Assembly (NCBI RefSeq): GCF_012271785.1
Contig: NZ_JAAWVT010000006.1
Span: forward strand, 62,001-126,000
Direction: 5' to 3'
Length of the DNA stretch: 64,000 nucleotides
Source: Paeniglutamicibacter terrestris
GTDB lineage: Bacteria; Actinomycetota; Actinomycetes; Actinomycetales; Micrococcaceae
In this document: piece by piece, positions 40,673-50,022 of the stretch
How the letters are laid out: every line of letters begins with the position of its first letter
Position numbering within the stretch: the first letter of the stretch is position 1
Program-made: the position numbers and the translations under genes
The notes under the pieces: generated by a model
Seen by the model: the letters and a program-made list of their open reading frames with translations, nothing else
Databases searched by the model: none
What the model was told of the DNA's origin: nothing

Positions 40673-41769
40673 GGCACCTCAATGAGTGTTGGTTCGACGA
40701 TGTTGGCCATGCCTCCGGCGTTGTTGCTCGAGCGGTAGCAGGCATCAACAATGCGGGCCACGGTCAGGGCATCGGACACCGGGGCCACGTTGGGTGCACC
40801 GGTGCGAATGCTGTCGACCCAGCCACGCATCTCGGTGCGGAAGTTGCTGATGTTCTCCAGTTCGGGAAGTTCGGAGAACTTGTTGCCTTCGGTCCGCGCG
40901 AAGGGTGGGGTGAAGTAGCTTTCGGTCCATTCGGTCCAACCCGCCGGCAGCCCTGCGGCGGCCTCGTCCAAGTAAACGCGCAAGCGTTGGGGAAGGATGC
41001 CGATTTCGATCATTCCCCGTGTGCCGTAGACGAAGATGCGGGAGCTTTCGAACCATTCGAGTTTGTCGTGGCCGTCGAAGCTGAAGGTGGCTGACATATC
41101 GGGGTAGTTCAGCAACACCGATGCGGAATCTTCCCGGCTTTTTTCGTCGGAGAGTCGCGTGGACTTGTGCACTCGGGCGTTGACGGACTCCGGTGCGCCA
41201 AACATGTGGACCAGCGAATCAAGCATGTGGCAACCGAGGATCCACAGGACTCCGCCCATGTCGGCCGGTTGGTTGAGGTGGTCGGTGACATGCTCGCCGA
41301 CCATTGCCGCGCCTCGGGCCGAAATGGTGACGACCTCGCCGATGGCTCCATCGTCGATGAGCTTCTTAGCCCGCGTAATCGACTCTGCAAGTCGTACGTT
41401 GTAGCCCACCTGGACAACCTGCGTCGAGGGGACCCGGTGTTCGGCCTCGGCAAGCTGCATAAGGTCCAGAACCGTTCCGCCCCCTGGCTTTTCCACGACA
41501 ACTGACTTGCCGGCAGCCAATGCGCGAAGTGCGTGGGGGACCATGTCCTTGCTCTTGGAGTGGATCATGACGGCGTTGATCCGCTCGTCGTTGAGCACCC
41601 CGTCGATGTCGCGAAGCTCAACATCGTATTTCTCGGCGAAGTATCCCAGGCGCGGATCTTCATCGGCGGCGGCAACCACTTCCACGTTCTCAATTTCACG
41701 CAGCGCCCTGACGCGGGCGGAAGCATGCGGGTGGGTTATTCCAAGCAGTCCCACAACGATACGTTTCAT
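40669..41769 (-). CDS. Gfo/Idh/MocA family oxidoreductase
   Basis: This 366-residue protein starts MKRIVVGLLGITHPHASARV. The nucleotide-binding loop is unusual (GITHPH in place of GxGxxG). The EKP motif is present as VVEKPGGGT, and GVLWILGCHMLDSLVHMFG supplies the conserved His-Asp region. The ATG is 38 codons inside the longest frame and has AGGAG eight bases upstream. It leads the three-gene minus-strand operon. The promoter region holds a 7-3-7 inverted repeat (41887). The substrate is unknown; the modified loop may mean different cofactor geometry. Confidence 0.84.
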   Translation of the reverse strand: MKRIVVGLLGITHPHASARVRALREIENVEVVAAADEDPRLGYFAEKYDVELRDIDGVLNDERINAVMIHSKSKDMVPHALRALAAGKSVVVEKPGGGTVLDLMQLAEAEHRVPSTQVVQVGYNVRLAESITRAKKLIDDGAIGEVVTISARGAAMVGEHVTDHLNQPADMGGVLWILGCHMLDSLVHMFGAPESVNARVHKSTRLSDEKSREDSASVLLNYPDMSATFSFDGHDKLEWFESSRIFVYGTRGMIEIGILPQRLRVYLDEAAAGLPAGWTEWTESYFTPPFARTEGNKFSELPELENISNFRTEMRGWVDSIRTGAPNVAPVSDALTVARIVDACYRSSNNAGGMANIVEPTLIEVP

Positions 41770-41886
41770 TGAGTTTTCTCCTGTAGCTGTTTCCCGAGCG
41801 CTTTCGTTTGGTACGAGGGCACGTGGATCCGGATCGGTCATGCCCATGCGGATTCCAGGTTGTCTATTTCGACCTAGTCGCATCTA

Positions 41887-41903
41887 TTGGACAGTGTGTC
41901 CAA
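41887..41903. promoter_or_regulatory. Inverted repeat TTGGACA-GTG-TGTCCAA
   Basis: A perfect 7-3-7 inverted repeat lies upstream of the minus-strand Gfo/Idh operon and downstream of the double-IclR gene. TGTCCA half-sites recur on the other side of that gene (43566 and 43703 regions), so it is the best operator candidate for the IclR-type protein. Confidence 0.5.
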
Positions 41904-41971
41904 AGTATTGCATGTCACATCAAGAGGGGTCAAGTCACGGAGTGGACGGATCGGCCAACTGGTGAAAGCGG

Positions 41972-43546
41972 TCAGGGCCGCGCGGGGGCTGGGGCCTGGG
42001 CGCCGAGGTACTCCGAGAGGTGGCGAGCTCCTTCCCGGGCAAGTTCAATTACGGTGTGACCGTCTTCCGGTTCCGCAAGAATGCCTTCGCGCAGGCCGCT
42101 GACGGAAAGGGAAGCGACAACGTGCCCCTTGTGGTCAAAAATCGGGGCGCCGATTGCCGCGATGCCCGGTGTTAGCTCATCATCACTCAAGGAGTATCCC
42201 GCGGAGCGGATGGCCTCGAGATCCGAGTAGAACTTCGTCCGAGCGCGCACGTCGAATTGGATGTCGGCATTCTGCGAAACGATGGTCGCGTAGTCTTCCC
42301 AGGTCTGCCGGTCCTCAAAGGCCAAAAGTGCACGGGGGGCTGCGCCGGTATGCAGTGGCAGCGAACCGCCCAGGGCCAGCAAGCGGCTGTTCACGCGCTT
42401 CCCGTCTACCCGTTCGATGCAGACAGCCCTAGTATTTCGCCGGATGCACATGAAGGCCGATTCGCCCGTTGCTTCATGAATTGAACGAAGGACGGGAACC
42501 GCTGCACGGCGCAGGTCCAGGTCGTTGAGTAGTTTGCCGGACAGTGAGATGAGTTTGCTGCCGATCCGGAAGGCGCCGCGAGGTCCCAGTTGCTCAACCC
42601 AGCCTGCCTCGGCGAGGGTGGCGAGCATGCGATAGACGGAACTGACCGGCTCCTCAAGAAGCTCGGTCAGTCGCGCGGAGGTCGAGATGCGCTCGTTGGC
42701 AAGTGCTTCCATGAGAGCGTTTGCTTTGGCAATGATCGATGAGCTGTTGCTCGTAGTGGTGCTGAGCACGCGCGCGGTTGGCTTTGGAGTGAAATGCACC
42801 ATGGCCTCGGTCAGGATCCTTGCGGCCTCGGCGATTACGTCCCTAGCCTCGTCCTGCTGGAGCAAGACTTGGTCCACGAGGCCGGCTGCCGTGAGTGAAC
42901 CGAATATCGTGCCATCGGGATTTAGCACCGGGAAGCTGATGGCCGCAATCCCGTCAACGACTTCATTGACCTCCAGTCGCCAGCCTTGGCGCCTGGTTTC
43001 CTCGAGGTGATTCCGCAAAGTGTCAGCGTCAATCGGTGTCCTTGAGGACAGCTTCTCGTACGGTGCTGCGCCTAGCACCCTTTCCTGGACTTCCTCGGGC
43101 TGGAAGGCGAGCAGTACATGGGAGGCTGCGCCGGCGTGCATGGGCAGAATGCGCCCGGAAGAAAGCTCGAATAGGTCGACATCGGTGGCGTCGACCTGCT
43201 CTAGGCATACCGCGGTCTCGTTGCGGGGGATCCAGAAGGATGCCGTGAGCCCCAGCTGGCGCTGGACGGCGGCAAGCTGCCCGGCCAGAACGTTTCGGTC
43301 AATGATTGCATCGGCCGCGGCCTCCCCGAGGTGCAGGATCTGTGTCCCGAGTTCAATGCGGCCGTCTTCGGAGCGTCGGACCAGCCCCGGCTGTTCCAAG
43401 GCGGAAACGATCCGATACACCGAGGGGCGTGGTTCCTCCACGGCCTTGGCCAATTCCGCCGACGTTGATGGCCCGAGGGTAGATATTTCATCGATGACCT
43501 GAGTTGCCTTCGCGACCAGCTGGATTACATTCGCTGCGGGTTTCAT
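41972..43546 (-). CDS. Tandem double IclR-type transcriptional regulator
   Basis: This 524-residue protein contains two complete IclR units in one chain. Residues ~1-255 have a winged helix (LGPSTSAELAKAVEEPRPSVYRIVSALEQ) followed by an effector domain ending in FPVLNPDGTIFGSLTAAGL. Residues ~265-520 repeat this with a second helix (ERISTSARLTELLEEPVSSVYRMLATLAE) and effector domain (APIFDHKGHVVASLSVSGL). Normal IclR proteins have one unit of ~250 residues. It lies between the Gfo/Idh operon and the divergent transporter-hydroxyquinol operon, so it probably controls both. IclR proteins often sense aromatic acids or sugar-derived ligands; the ligand here is unknown. Confidence 0.87.
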   Translation of the reverse strand: MKPAANVIQLVAKATQVIDEISTLGPSTSAELAKAVEEPRPSVYRIVSALEQPGLVRRSEDGRIELGTQILHLGEAAADAIIDRNVLAGQLAAVQRQLGLTASFWIPRNETAVCLEQVDATDVDLFELSSGRILPMHAGAASHVLLAFQPEEVQERVLGAAPYEKLSSRTPIDADTLRNHLEETRRQGWRLEVNEVVDGIAAISFPVLNPDGTIFGSLTAAGLVDQVLLQQDEARDVIAEAARILTEAMVHFTPKPTARVLSTTTSNSSSIIAKANALMEALANERISTSARLTELLEEPVSSVYRMLATLAEAGWVEQLGPRGAFRIGSKLISLSGKLLNDLDLRRAAVPVLRSIHEATGESAFMCIRRNTRAVCIERVDGKRVNSRLLALGGSLPLHTGAAPRALLAFEDRQTWEDYATIVSQNADIQFDVRARTKFYSDLEAIRSAGYSLSDDELTPGIAAIGAPIFDHKGHVVASLSVSGLREGILAEPEDGHTVIELAREGARHLSEYLGAQAPAPARP

Positions 43547-43800
43547 TTTTTACTCCTTGACTTGTCCATTCACGGCTTACCCATTCCTGCGGCGGCGATT
43601 AGTCCAGTTTTGCCTGTTCCCGACGAAAGGGAAAATCTTGGCACTGGGTTCAGTTAACCAGTCTCGCAGTGATTTGGATCATGTGATACTGTCTGAACAC
43701 GTTGTCCATTCTATGACACTAGACGTCGGTAGCTCGCACCAGAGAAAACCGAAGACAGCGCACATACGACAAGCAGCTCGTTTCAACTTCGGGAGAAGAC
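43547..43800. promoter_or_regulatory. Divergent control region of the IclR/hydroxyquinol module
   Basis: Two copies of TTGTCCATTC (about 43565-43574 and 43702-43711) lie in this 254-base gap between the double-IclR gene and the sugar-binding-protein gene. They share the TGTCCA half-site with the inverted repeat at 41887. A consensus -35/-10 pair for the plus operon is not clear to me. Confidence 0.4.
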
Positions 43801-44952
43801 ATGCAAAGACGAATCTTTCTGGCTGGTGCCGCAATGGCCGCAACCTTGCTGGTTTCAAGTTGTGGCGGGCCGGGTGCCACGGGCGGATCGACGAATGGGC
43901 AGAGCCAGGAACCCACTGACATCAGAATCGGGGTGTCGCTGACCAGCCAAGATGAGGAGCGCTGGATCACCGATGGGCGGGCCATCCAGAAGGGGCTGGA
44001 GGACCTTGGCTACCAAGTGGACCTGCAGTACGCGAACAACGACATTCCCACGCAGCAGCAGCAGGTGGACCAGATGATCACGCGCGGTGCCGATCTGCTG
44101 ATCCTTGCCCCTCTTGACGGCACGGCCCTGGCGCCGCAGCTACAGGCGGCGGTAAATGCCGAGATCCCCATCATTTCCTACGACCGGTTGATCCGCAACA
44201 GCCCGGATGTTGACCTCTACGTCACCTTTGACAACTACAAGGTAGGTGCGGAACAAGGCAAGGCGTTGTTGACCGGCCTAGGCATCCTGAACGAGGACGG
44301 GTCGGAAGGCAAGGCCAAGGGCCCGTTCAACGTCGAGCTCTTCGGCGGATCGCTCGACGACAACAACGCAACCTTCGTCTACGACGGGGGCATGTCCGTG
44401 CTACAGAAATACATTGACGACGGCACAATCGTGATCACGTCGGGCCAGACGAAGCTTTCGCAAATTGCCACGAAGGATTGGTCGCAGCAGGAAGCCCAGT
44501 CCCGCATGGACAACTTGATCACGTCCAGCTATTCCGACGGAACCTCCCTTGATGCGGTTCTGACCCCCAACGACAGCGTCGCCCGCGGCGCAATCACTGC
44601 TCTGGGCAACTCCGGTTACGGACCGAAGCACGGCACTGGCGCACATCCCATGCCGATTACCACCGGCCAAGACGCGGAGATCGCGTCGATCAAGCTGATC
44701 AACGACGATGTCCAGTACGCAACGGTTTTCAAGAACACCAAGCTGCTCGCGGCCCAGGCCGTCAAGGCGACCGAGAATCTGCTCAACGGCAAGGAACCGG
44801 ATGTCAACGACTCGACGTCGTATGACAACGGTGCCGAAGTGGTCCCCTCCTTCCTCATGCCGATCGAAGTGGTCTTCAAAGACAACATCAAGAAGCTCCT
44901 GGTGGACTCGGACTACTACACCGCGGAGCAGATCAAGACGGGCAGACTCTGA
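43801..44952 (+). CDS. ChvE-like sugar-binding lipoprotein
   Basis: This 383-residue extracytoplasmic solute-binding protein has a lipoprotein signal (basic MQRR, hydrophobic core, lipobox LVSSC with Cys21). The mature protein is a type I periplasmic-binding fold: DIRIGVSLTSQDEERW, ADLLILAPLDGTALAPQL, IPIISYDRLIRNSPDVDLYV, and LTPNDSVARGAITAL. This pattern matches ChvE/XylF-type proteins that bind aldoses and related sugars. It is the first gene of an operon with GguA-like ATPase and GguB-like permease genes. The exact ligand is unknown and matters for the hydroxyquinol hypothesis. Confidence 0.88.
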   Translation: MQRRIFLAGAAMAATLLVSSCGGPGATGGSTNGQSQEPTDIRIGVSLTSQDEERWITDGRAIQKGLEDLGYQVDLQYANNDIPTQQQQVDQMITRGADLLILAPLDGTALAPQLQAAVNAEIPIISYDRLIRNSPDVDLYVTFDNYKVGAEQGKALLTGLGILNEDGSEGKAKGPFNVELFGGSLDDNNATFVYDGGMSVLQKYIDDGTIVITSGQTKLSQIATKDWSQQEAQSRMDNLITSSYSDGTSLDAVLTPNDSVARGAITALGNSGYGPKHGTGAHPMPITTGQDAEIASIKLINDDVQYATVFKNTKLLAAQAVKATENLLNGKEPDVNDSTSYDNGAEVVPSFLMPIEVVFKDNIKKLLVDSDYYTAEQIKTGRL

Positions 44953-45013
44953 CGGCTTCCCGCGTTCATCCACAGGACCCACCCAATTACTAGAGAATCG
45001 ATAGGACTGCACG

Positions 45014-46552
45014 ATGCCTGATTACATTCTGGAAATGCGTTCCATCACCAAGAGTTTTCCCGGTGTGAAGGCGCTGGCTGATGTCACCTTCTCCGCGGAG
45101 CGTGGAGAAGTGCACGCCATTTGCGGTGAAAACGGCGCGGGCAAGTCCACGCTGATGAAGGTGCTCTCGGGTGTCTACCCCCATGGCAGCTACGGGGGTG
45201 AAATCCTCTTTGAGGGCAAGACCTGCGAATTCTCCGGAATTCGCGATTCCGAGCGCGCCGGCATCGTGATCATCCACCAGGAATTGGCGCTGGTTCCGCA
45301 CTTGTCCATCGCCGAGAACATCTTCCTGGGCAATGAACGCCGGGGCCGCGGAGGGCTGATTGACTGGCACAAAACCCAGGCCGAAGCCGCGGAGCTGCTG
45401 AATGCGGTGGGCCTGGGCGAGGAACCCACGACCCCGGTCGGCCAACTTGGTGTGGGAAAGCAGCAGCTGGTGGAGATTGCCAAAGCGCTGGCCAAAGACG
45501 TGAAACTGCTGATTCTTGATGAGCCGACCGCTGCCCTGAACGACAACGACTCCGCCCACCTGCTCGACCTCGTGCGCGCACTGCAGGAGCGCGGCATCAC
45601 CTCCATCATCATTTCGCACAAGCTTAATGAGATCGAGGCGACAGCCAACCGCACAACCGTGATCCGTGACGGGCAGACCGTTGAAACCCTGGACATGGTG
45701 GCACCCGACGTAAATGTGGACCGCATTGTGCGCAGCATGGTGGGCCGGGATCTCGAGTCCTTTTACCCGGAACGGAACCCGACCCCCGGCGAGGTGGTGC
45801 TGGAGGTTCGGGACTGGACGGTGCGCCACCCGCAACAGGACCGGCTCGTGGTTGACGGTGCCTCGTTCGAGGTGCGTGCCGGCGAAGTCGTGGGCATCGC
45901 TGGCCTTATGGGTGCCGGGCGCACCGAAATGGCCATGAGCCTCTTCGGGCGGTCCTACGGCCGATTCGTCTCGGGACGGACGCTGATACACGGCAAACCG
46001 GTTGCTCCCCGCACGGTTGCCGAGGCGATCGGGCACGGACTGGCGTATGTGACCGAGGACCGGAAACAACTGGGCTTGAACCTGCTCGATACGATCACGC
46101 GCAACGTCTCCGGAGCGGCGCTGCCGAAGCTGGCCAAGTGGGGCTTCGTGGATGCGAACCTGGAAGCGAAGCTGGCTAGGCACTCGATGGATTCTATGCG
46201 GATCAAGGCCCCGAGCGTCCAGTCGGTGGTGGGCAAGCTCTCCGGCGGCAACCAACAGAAGGTCGTCCTGTCCAAGTGGTTGCTGACTGGCCCCGACGTG
46301 CTGATCATCGATGAACCCACCCGAGGGATCGATGTCGGGGCAAAGTTCGAGATCTATACCCTGATCAACGAGTTCGTGGAATCGGGCAAGGCCGTCGTGG
46401 TGATTTCCTCGGACCTGTTGGAGCTGCTGGGCACCTGTGACCGGATCTACGCGCTCTCCGGTGGGCGGATCACCGGTGAACTTCCGGTGGCGGAAGCGAA
46501 TGAAGAAAAACTCATGACTCTCATGACCAAAGAAAAGGAAGCAATAGGATGA
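45014..46552 (+). CDS. gguA: Sugar ABC transporter ATPase, GguA/MmsA-like (two ATPase domains)
   Basis: This 512-residue CUT2-type ATPase has two fused ABC domains. The first has Walker [10 protein letters not shown] and Walker [12 protein letters not shown] with a [16 protein letters not shown] signature. The second has the degenerate Walker [10 protein letters not shown], the signature [15 protein letters not shown] and Walker [15 protein letters not shown]. This asymmetric pattern is typical of GguA/XylG/AraG. It energises uptake of the ligand delivered by the upstream binding protein. The start overlaps nothing; the end overlaps the permease start by four bases. Confidence 0.93.
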   Translation: MPDYILEMRSITKSFPGVKALADVTFSAERGEVHAICGENGAGKSTLMKVLSGVYPHGSYGGEILFEGKTCEFSGIRDSERAGIVIIHQELALVPHLSIAENIFLGNERRGRGGLIDWHKTQAEAAELLNAVGLGEEPTTPVGQLGVGKQQLVEIAKALAKDVKLLILDEPTAALNDNDSAHLLDLVRALQERGITSIIISHKLNEIEATANRTTVIRDGQTVETLDMVAPDVNVDRIVRSMVGRDLESFYPERNPTPGEVVLEVRDWTVRHPQQDRLVVDGASFEVRAGEVVGIAGLMGAGRTEMAMSLFGRSYGRFVSGRTLIHGKPVAPRTVAEAIGHGLAYVTEDRKQLGLNLLDTITRNVSGAALPKLAKWGFVDANLEAKLARHSMDSMRIKAPSVQSVVGKLSGGNQQKVVLSKWLLTGPDVLIIDEPTRGIDVGAKFEIYTLINEFVESGKAVVVISSDLLELLGTCDRIYALSGGRITGELPVAEANEEKLMTLMTKEKEAIG

Positions 46553-47781
46553 CTGTCACAGCCTCCCGCGGACCCAAGGGCGCCCTCGCCCAGCCTCCCG
46601 AAAAAAACGGCCTGGGCGAACTGCGCCTTGCCCTGACGCGGAACCTGCGCACCAGTGGAATCTACGTCGCCCTCGTGGCGCTGATTGCCTTGTTCGCCCT
46701 CATTACCGGCGGGGCTTCGTTGTCGGCCGGAAACGTTACCAACATCGTCTTGCAGTACTCCTACATCCTGGTTCTGGCCATCGGCATGGTCATCGTGATC
46801 ATCGCCGGGCACATCGACCTGTCGGTCGGCTCCGTCGTGGCCCTGACGGGAGCGATATCGGCGATCACGGTCATCAAATACGACCTGCCCTGGTGGGTCG
46901 GTGTCCTGGCGGCGCTGGCCACCGGACTGTTGATCGGTGCCTGGCATGGTTTCTGGGTTGCCTACGTCGGCATCCCAGCCTTCATTGTGACCCTTGCCGG
47001 CATGCTTCTATTCAGGGGACTGACCCTCTTCGTCCTGGACAATGTCTCGCTGTCGCCGTTCCCTGACGAATACGGGGTCATCGCCTCGGGATTCATCAAC
47101 GGATGGCTCGGCGGATACGGCTACGACGTATTCACCTTGGTTGTCTTCGCGCTCGGTGTCGTCGGGTTTGCCATGAGCCAGTACCGCTCGCGCAAGGCCC
47201 GCATGGGTTACCACCAGCCGGTCCCGCCACTTTCGCTGTTTGCCCTCAAAATCCTGGCCGTGGGCGTGCTCGTGATGGCATTCGCCTGGAAGCTGGCCTC
47301 GGCCCGCGGGTTGCCTGTCGTGTTGATCATGCTGGCCGTGTTGATCATGGCCTACACCGTGATGATGCAGCACACCGTGTTCGGCCGCCAGATCTACGCC
47401 ATTGGAGGCAACCTGGCCGCCGCCTCGCTCTCGGGCGTCAAGGTCCGTGCAGTGAACTTCTGGATCTTCGTCAACATGGGCCTGCTCTCGGCCGTGGCTG
47501 GCATCGTCTTTTCCTCACGCACCAATGGTGCCCAGCCGGGTGCCGGGAACATGTTTGAACTCGATGCCATCGCGGCGGCCTTCATCGGCGGCGCGGCGGT
47601 CACCGGAGGCGTTGGCAAGGTCGTAGGGGCCATGGCCGGTGGCCTGATCATGGCGGTCATGAGCAACGGCATGCAGCTGATGGGCATCGACCAGTCCCTG
47701 CAGTCGGTGGTCAAGGGCCTGGTGCTCCTGCTCGCCGTAGCCTTCGACATCTGGAACAAGCGCCGCGCCGGTGCCCACTAG
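46549..47781 (+). CDS. gguB: Sugar ABC transporter permease, GguB-like
   Basis: This 410-residue inner-membrane permease of the CUT2 (RbsC/XylH) family has about ten hydrophobic helices. The conserved [19 protein letters not shown] and [22 protein letters not shown] cytoplasmic-loop motif and [20 protein letters not shown] are diagnostic. The four-base overlap with the ATPase gene indicates tight coupling. It forms the complete importer with the upstream two genes. The next gene, maleylacetate reductase, begins 87 bases downstream with no strong terminator between, so the catabolic genes are probably cotranscribed. Confidence 0.92.
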   Translation: MTVTASRGPKGALAQPPEKNGLGELRLALTRNLRTSGIYVALVALIALFALITGGASLSAGNVTNIVLQYSYILVLAIGMVIVIIAGHIDLSVGSVVALTGAISAITVIKYDLPWWVGVLAALATGLLIGAWHGFWVAYVGIPAFIVTLAGMLLFRGLTLFVLDNVSLSPFPDEYGVIASGFINGWLGGYGYDVFTLVVFALGVVGFAMSQYRSRKARMGYHQPVPPLSLFALKILAVGVLVMAFAWKLASARGLPVVLIMLAVLIMAYTVMMQHTVFGRQIYAIGGNLAAASLSGVKVRAVNFWIFVNMGLLSAVAGIVFSSRTNGAQPGAGNMFELDAIAAAFIGGAAVTGGVGKVVGAMAGGLIMAVMSNGMQLMGIDQSLQSVVKGLVLLLAVAFDIWNKRRAGAH

Positions 47782-47868
47782 GCCTTCGAACAACAATTCC
47801 GGAATACCACTGACGGTGGAACGAAAAACCATCTTGCACACGAAACATCCCACGGAGGAGTCCATTCA

Positions 47869-48948
47869 ATGACCAAGCAATTCACCTACGACGCACTTCC
47901 CATGCGAGTCCGGTTCGGAGCGGGTTCCCTGGCAGAGCTGCCCGCCGAGCTTGACCACCTTGGACTGAAGCGGGTCCTGGTCCTGTGCTCACCCGAACAG
48001 CAGGACACCGGCGACCAAATTGCCGGAATCCTTGGTGCACGTGCGGTCGGAGTCTTGGCCGAAGCGGTGATGCACGTGCCCGCCGAAGCTGCGCAACGCG
48101 CCAGCGACGAGGCCGCACGGGTAGGGGCCGACGGGTGCGTCACCGTTGGCGGCGGCTCGGCCATCGGCCTGGGCAAGGCGATCGCACTGAATCACAACCT
48201 GCCGATTGTTGCCGTGCCCACGACCTATGCGGGTTCGGAAATGACCCCCGTCTGGGGTCTGACGACCAACGGACGGAAGGAGACCGGCAGGGATCCTCGG
48301 GTGCTTCCCCGCAGCGTCGTCTACGACCCGGAACTGAGTGCGACATTACCGGCAGCGATGTCGGTGACCAGCGGCATCAATGCCATTGCGCACGCGGTCG
48401 AAGCCTTGTACGCGCCGGATGCGACGCCCATCATTTCCCTGATGGCCGAGGACGGGGTCCGCGCCCTTGTCGCGGCACTGCCGTCCATTGTGGAGAACCC
48501 CACCGACCTGGAAGCCCGGAGCAACGCCCTGTACGGGGCGTGGCTCTGCGGCGCTTGCCTCGGGGCGACGACGATGTCACTTCACCACAAGCTCTGCCAC
48601 GCACTGGGTGGAACCTTGAACCTTCCCCATGCCCAGACCCACACGGTTGTCCTGCCCTACGCGTTGGCATTCAACCAGCCAGCTGCCCCGGCGGCAAAGT
48701 CGGCACTGTCCCGGGCCCTAGGGGACGTGGACGATCCGGCATTAAAACTGTGGGAGCTGGCCCAGGAACTCGGGGCCCCGCGCTCGCTGGCCGAGTTGGG
48801 AATGCTGGAGGAAGACATCGAGCGGATTGCCGAACAAGTCACCAGCTACTCCTATGGCAATCCCCGACCCATCGATCTGGCCGCGGTTCGAGGGATTCTT
48901 CGTGATGCCTGGGCAGGAGACAAACCACGTGAAAATCCTTCGGCTTAA
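47869..48948 (+). CDS. Maleylacetate reductase
   Basis: This 359-residue member of the iron-containing alcohol dehydrogenase fold reduces maleylacetate to 3-oxoadipate with NAD(P)H, the step after hydroxyquinol ring cleavage. Diagnostic blocks are FTYDALPMRVRFGAGSL, VGGGSAIGLGKAIAL, VPTTYAGSEMTPVWGLT, HALGGTLNLPHAQTHTVVLPY and MSLHHKLCHALGG, which match maleylacetate reductases rather than general Fe-alcohol dehydrogenases. The presence of hydroxyquinol 1,2-dioxygenase two genes downstream confirms the pathway. It follows a sugar importer, which is an unusual setting. Confidence 0.93.
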   Translation: MTKQFTYDALPMRVRFGAGSLAELPAELDHLGLKRVLVLCSPEQQDTGDQIAGILGARAVGVLAEAVMHVPAEAAQRASDEAARVGADGCVTVGGGSAIGLGKAIALNHNLPIVAVPTTYAGSEMTPVWGLTTNGRKETGRDPRVLPRSVVYDPELSATLPAAMSVTSGINAIAHAVEALYAPDATPIISLMAEDGVRALVAALPSIVENPTDLEARSNALYGAWLCGACLGATTMSLHHKLCHALGGTLNLPHAQTHTVVLPYALAFNQPAAPAAKSALSRALGDVDDPALKLWELAQELGAPRSLAELGMLEEDIERIAEQVTSYSYGNPRPIDLAAVRGILRDAWAGDKPRENPSA

Positions 48949-49041
48949 CCACATGCCCGCGCGGCGTTCAGATCGGGACGCTGCAGCTCTCGCATCCCCG
49001 GTGCGCACCTGGCGCGCACCCGTACGTTCTGGAGTTTGATC

Positions 49042-49980
49042 ATGCCTTCGCAGCTAGCAGTTTCACAACAAATCAAGGTAGCGCCGATGGTGCTTGGCAC
49101 CAATGTCTTCGGCTGGACCGCCGATGTTGAGGTTTCCCACAGGATCCTCGATGGGTATGTGGCGGCGGGTGGAAACTTCATTGACACCGCTGACTCGTAC
49201 TCCTTCTGGGCCGAAGGGAACTCGGGCGGCGAGGCTGAAACCATCATCGGGTCGTGGCTGGCGCGGCGTGATGTCCGGGACGGGATTTTGGTGGCCTCCA
49301 AGGTCAGCCACCATCCGCAGCTCTCGGGGATGGCTCCGTCGACAATCAACGCAGCCGTGGACGGTTCGTTGACCAGACTGGGGCTCGATTACCTCGACAT
49401 CTACTACGCGCATTTTGATGATCCTTCCACCCCGCTGGTGGAGAGCATCGAGGCAATGTCGGGGCTGGTGGACCGGGGTAAGATTCGCTCGATCGGCATC
49501 TCCAACTATTCACCGGAGCGGATCACCCAGTGGCTTGAGATCAGCGAACGCGAAGGCTTCCACCTTCCCGTGGCTCTCGAACCCCAATATAACCTCATGG
49601 AACGCGACGTCGAGGCATCGCTCCTGCCGCTGGCGGAAAAACACTCCCTTGAGGTCTATCCCTACTATTCGCTCGCCCACGGATTCCTGACCGGGAAGTA
49701 CCGGAGCACACACGACGTCGACAGCGTTCGGGCGGCCGACGCTAAACGGTACCTGACGGCTCGCGGCGAAAAGGTACTGGGTGCCCTCGCGCAGGTATCG
49801 ACCGACCGCGCGTGCCCCTTCGCTCCGATTGCCTTGGCATGGCTGCGGGCGAAAACCGGGGTCACGGCTCCGATTGTCAGTGCGCGCACCGTGGCACAGC
49901 TCGAGCCACTGGTAGCCAACATGCATCTGGCCCTGACCGAAGGCGAAGTGCAGCTTTTGGACGAAGCTTCACAACCGTAA
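49042..49980 (+). CDS. Aldo/keto reductase
   Basis: This 312-residue (beta/alpha)8 NADPH-dependent oxidoreductase has the AKR pattern: VLGTNVFGWTAD, GGNFIDTADSYSFW (catalytic Asp and Tyr), LVASKVSHHP (Lys), YLDIYYAHFDD (His) and GISNYSPERI. It resembles the AKR families that reduce sugar or keto-cyclic aldehydes and ketones. I chose ATG 49042 because GGAG lies seven bases upstream; TTG 49036 is an alternative. It sits between maleylacetate reductase and hydroxyquinol dioxygenase genes, so it may reduce an intermediate on the way to hydroxyquinol. The substrate is not known. Confidence 0.88.
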   Translation: MPSQLAVSQQIKVAPMVLGTNVFGWTADVEVSHRILDGYVAAGGNFIDTADSYSFWAEGNSGGEAETIIGSWLARRDVRDGILVASKVSHHPQLSGMAPSTINAAVDGSLTRLGLDYLDIYYAHFDDPSTPLVESIEAMSGLVDRGKIRSIGISNYSPERITQWLEISEREGFHLPVALEPQYNLMERDVEASLLPLAEKHSLEVYPYYSLAHGFLTGKYRSTHDVDSVRAADAKRYLTARGEKVLGALAQVSTDRACPFAPIALAWLRAKTGVTAPIVSARTVAQLEPLVANMHLALTEGEVQLLDEASQP

Positions 49981-50022
49981 ACATCTTTGGTGCATGGCCA
50001 CCAACCACAAGGAGGAAACAAC

